64,000 bases of DNA, taken from NCBI RefSeq assembly GCF_014207535.1, contig NZ_JACHGK010000001.1, positions 186,001-250,000 of the forward strand, read 5' to 3'. This document shows, one piece after another, positions 62,560 to 64,000 of this stretch (the stretch's first letter is position 1; each line of letters opens with the position of its first letter). The notes below the pieces were generated by a model that was given only the letters and a program-made list of their open reading frames with translations, was not told the origin of the DNA and searched no databases. The position numbers were made by a program, and so were the translations under genes. The stretch comes from Bacillus benzoevorans (GTDB taxonomy: Bacteria; Bacillota; Bacilli; Bacillales; Cytobacillaceae).

Positions 62560-64000
62560 ATGAAGAAAGAAAAATGGGCAGTTATTGATATCGGTTCAAA
62601 TACAATCCGTTTAGTCATTTATGAGAAAATGAATCACGCCAGCTTAAAAGAAGCTGAGAATATAAAAACAACGGCGAGGTTAAGGCATTATTTAACAGAT
62701 GAAGGAACCTTAAATTCAGAAGGTGTTGCTCTTCTCATTGAAATATTACAAGAGTTTAATGAAATTATCCATTTTCATAAGGTAGAAAAAATTTATTGTG
62801 TAGCAACAGCTACCATCAGACAGTCAAAAAATCAACAGGAAATAAAAGCACTTGTGAAGGAAAAAACAGGCTTAAAAATGAAAATCTTTTCTGAAGAGGA
62901 AGAAGCCTTTCATGGCTTTTATGCCGTTTCACGCTCAACCTCAATTGATACAGGAATTACCATTGATATAGGAGGGGGAAGTACAGAGGTTACCTATTTC
63001 GAGAACCGGGAAATGAAACATTTTTATAGTTTCCCGTTTGGTGTTGTCTCATTAAAAGAACAATTTATGAATGGGGAGCGCATAACAGAAGATGAGAAAA
63101 AACAGCTGACCGCATTTATCCTCCAATCCTTTCATCAACTTCCCTGGTTGGAAAATGTCCAGGTGCCTGTGATTGCGATTGGCGGCAGTGCACGGAATAT
63201 TGCCCAAATTGATCAAAATCTGAAAAAATATCCTATTGCGGGAATCCATCAATATGTCATGTCACTTATTGATTTGGAACAAGTTCAGCAATATTTACAG
63301 GGGCAGTCTATTTCCCAATTAGAAAAAGTAGAGGGGCTTTCGAGAGACCGTGCCGATATTATTGTACCAGCAGTTGAGGTATTTGTGCAGTTGTGTAATT
63401 TTTGCAGTTCATCCATGTTTATGTTCAGCCGAAAAGGATTGCGGGACGGAATTTCAATGAAAAAAAGTGATAAAAGTAAAAAGATACTGAGTACAGATCA
63501 AATTATCACAAATAGTATTTCGGAACTTATGGTTGATTATCATGTGGACAGCCTGCATGCGATGCATACCGGCAGTCTTGCAGCAAAGCTTTGTGCAGAA
63601 ATCAGTCCATTCTATAAATTTCATGATATAAAAGAGTTGGGGAAATTTATTTACTTCGGCTCACAAATTTATTACTTAGGGGAATATATTGATGACGATG
63701 CCAGCAGCCAGCATACGTTTTACTTGCTGGCGAATCAATCTATAAATGGTCTCATGCATAAAGAGAGGGTTAAGCTTGCCCTCATTGCTTCATTCAAAAA
63801 TAAAACGTTGTTAAAACAATATTTATCAGGCTTTGGGTCCTGGTTCTCTAGGGATGAAATCGATGATATCCGAGTAGGTGGTGCCATTGCAAAAGTGGCT
63901 TCAGCTCTGGATTCCTCTAAAAGATCGATCGTTAAAAAGGTAACATTTGAAATAATCGATCAGGATTCTCTCCTGCTTGTTATTTACAGTAATGGCAAAG
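62560..64000 (+). CDS. ppx: Exopolyphosphatase (Ppx/GppA), runs off the right edge
   Basis: 480 residues visible, no stop before the window ends. ASKHA ATPase-fold motifs: VIDIGSNTIRLVIYE at the start, ATATIRQSKN, DIGGGSTEVTYF near residue 130 and VIAIGGSARNIAQ. The second half is helical with an HD-domain-like part (SLHAMHTGSLAAKL). Ppx trims polyphosphate from its end; ppk often follows in Bacilli but would lie outside. RBS AAGGGAGAAG. Confidence 0.9.
   Translation, partial: MKKEKWAVIDIGSNTIRLVIYEKMNHASLKEAENIKTTARLRHYLTDEGTLNSEGVALLIEILQEFNEIIHFHKVEKIYCVATATIRQSKNQQEIKALVKEKTGLKMKIFSEEEEAFHGFYAVSRSTSIDTGITIDIGGGSTEVTYFENREMKHFYSFPFGVVSLKEQFMNGERITEDEKKQLTAFILQSFHQLPWLENVQVPVIAIGGSARNIAQIDQNLKKYPIAGIHQYVMSLIDLEQVQQYLQGQSISQLEKVEGLSRDRADIIVPAVEVFVQLCNFCSSSMFMFSRKGLRDGISMKKSDKSKKILSTDQIITNSISELMVDYHVDSLHAMHTGSLAAKLCAEISPFYKFHDIKELGKFIYFGSQIYYLGEYIDDDASSQHTFYLLANQSINGLMHKERVKLALIASFKNKTLLKQYLSGFGSWFSRDEIDDIRVGGAIAKVASALDSSKRSIVKKVTFEIIDQDSLLLVIYSNGK

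Noticed and set aside
1..64000. CRISPR arrays, insertion sequences, prophage, tRNA and rRNA genes
   Set aside because: Looked for and not seen: no regularly spaced repeats, transposase or phage genes, and no cloverleaf or rRNA-like sequence.

Overview
The window looks like chromosomal DNA of an aerobic or facultative, endospore-forming Bacillaceae (Bacillus sensu lato). The signs are low GC, strong AGGAGG-type ribosome binding sites, frequent TTG/GTG starts, an alpha/beta SASP gene and several other small spore-type genes, a YdaO/KimA c-di-AMP riboswitch, and gene order resembling the B. subtilis ykvE-ykvI-ykvS, ptsH, ykwC and patA-cheV-ykyB neighbourhoods. I saw no insertion sequence, prophage, CRISPR array, rRNA or tRNA. 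Species cannot be fixed from this alone.

Layout. 1-6.7 kb: end of a small coiled-coil gene, a tryptophanase/tyrosine phenol-lyase family enzyme, an EcsC-family protein, an acetate-type Na+/solute symporter with its DUF485 partner, and a GT4 glycosyltransferase. 6.9-8.1 kb: a radical SAM/SPASM enzyme. 8.5-23.9 kb: an aerobic phenylacetyl-CoA (paa) catabolic island: paaK, a transporter, paaABCD, an EthD-like protein, three crotonases, an aldehyde dehydrogenase, paaH, paaJ, the repressor gene paaX, paaY, a nitronate monooxygenase-like gene and paaI. No paaE reductase and no PaaZ-type hydratase domain is present. 24-26 kb: c-di-AMP riboswitch plus terminator in front of kimA. 26-31 kb: LLM oxidoreductase, MFS exporter, a small membrane protein, then nfeD-floT (flotillin) behind a sigma-W-like promoter.

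31-38 kb: two YjcZ-type peptides, prfC (RF3), a SASP, a Ktr/Trk K+ transporter subunit, small spore-type proteins, and a B12-binding radical SAM protein. 38-44 kb: L-lactate module lutP, lutR, lutABC, with an identical 13-bp palindrome in front of lutP/lutR and in front of lutA. 44-48.7 kb: a four-gene operon (acidic secreted stalk-domain protein, small membrane protein, ApbE-like flavin transferase, heme-type membrane protein) facing a histidine kinase/response regulator pair. Both promoters carry the same direct repeat at the same distance from the -10. 49-52.7 kb: two-subunit 2-oxoacid:ferredoxin oxidoreductase behind a long leader. 53-64 kb: mhqR, ykvI, CPBP protease, ykvS, lone ptsH, a lipoprotein, ykwC, a spore-type small protein, patA, cheV, ykyB and the start of ppx.

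The most interesting unexplained signals are the two-component/ApbE operon with its matched promoter architecture, a dispersed structured repeat (two copies, with a compensatory base-pair change) at convergent gene ends, and the incomplete-looking paa pathway.
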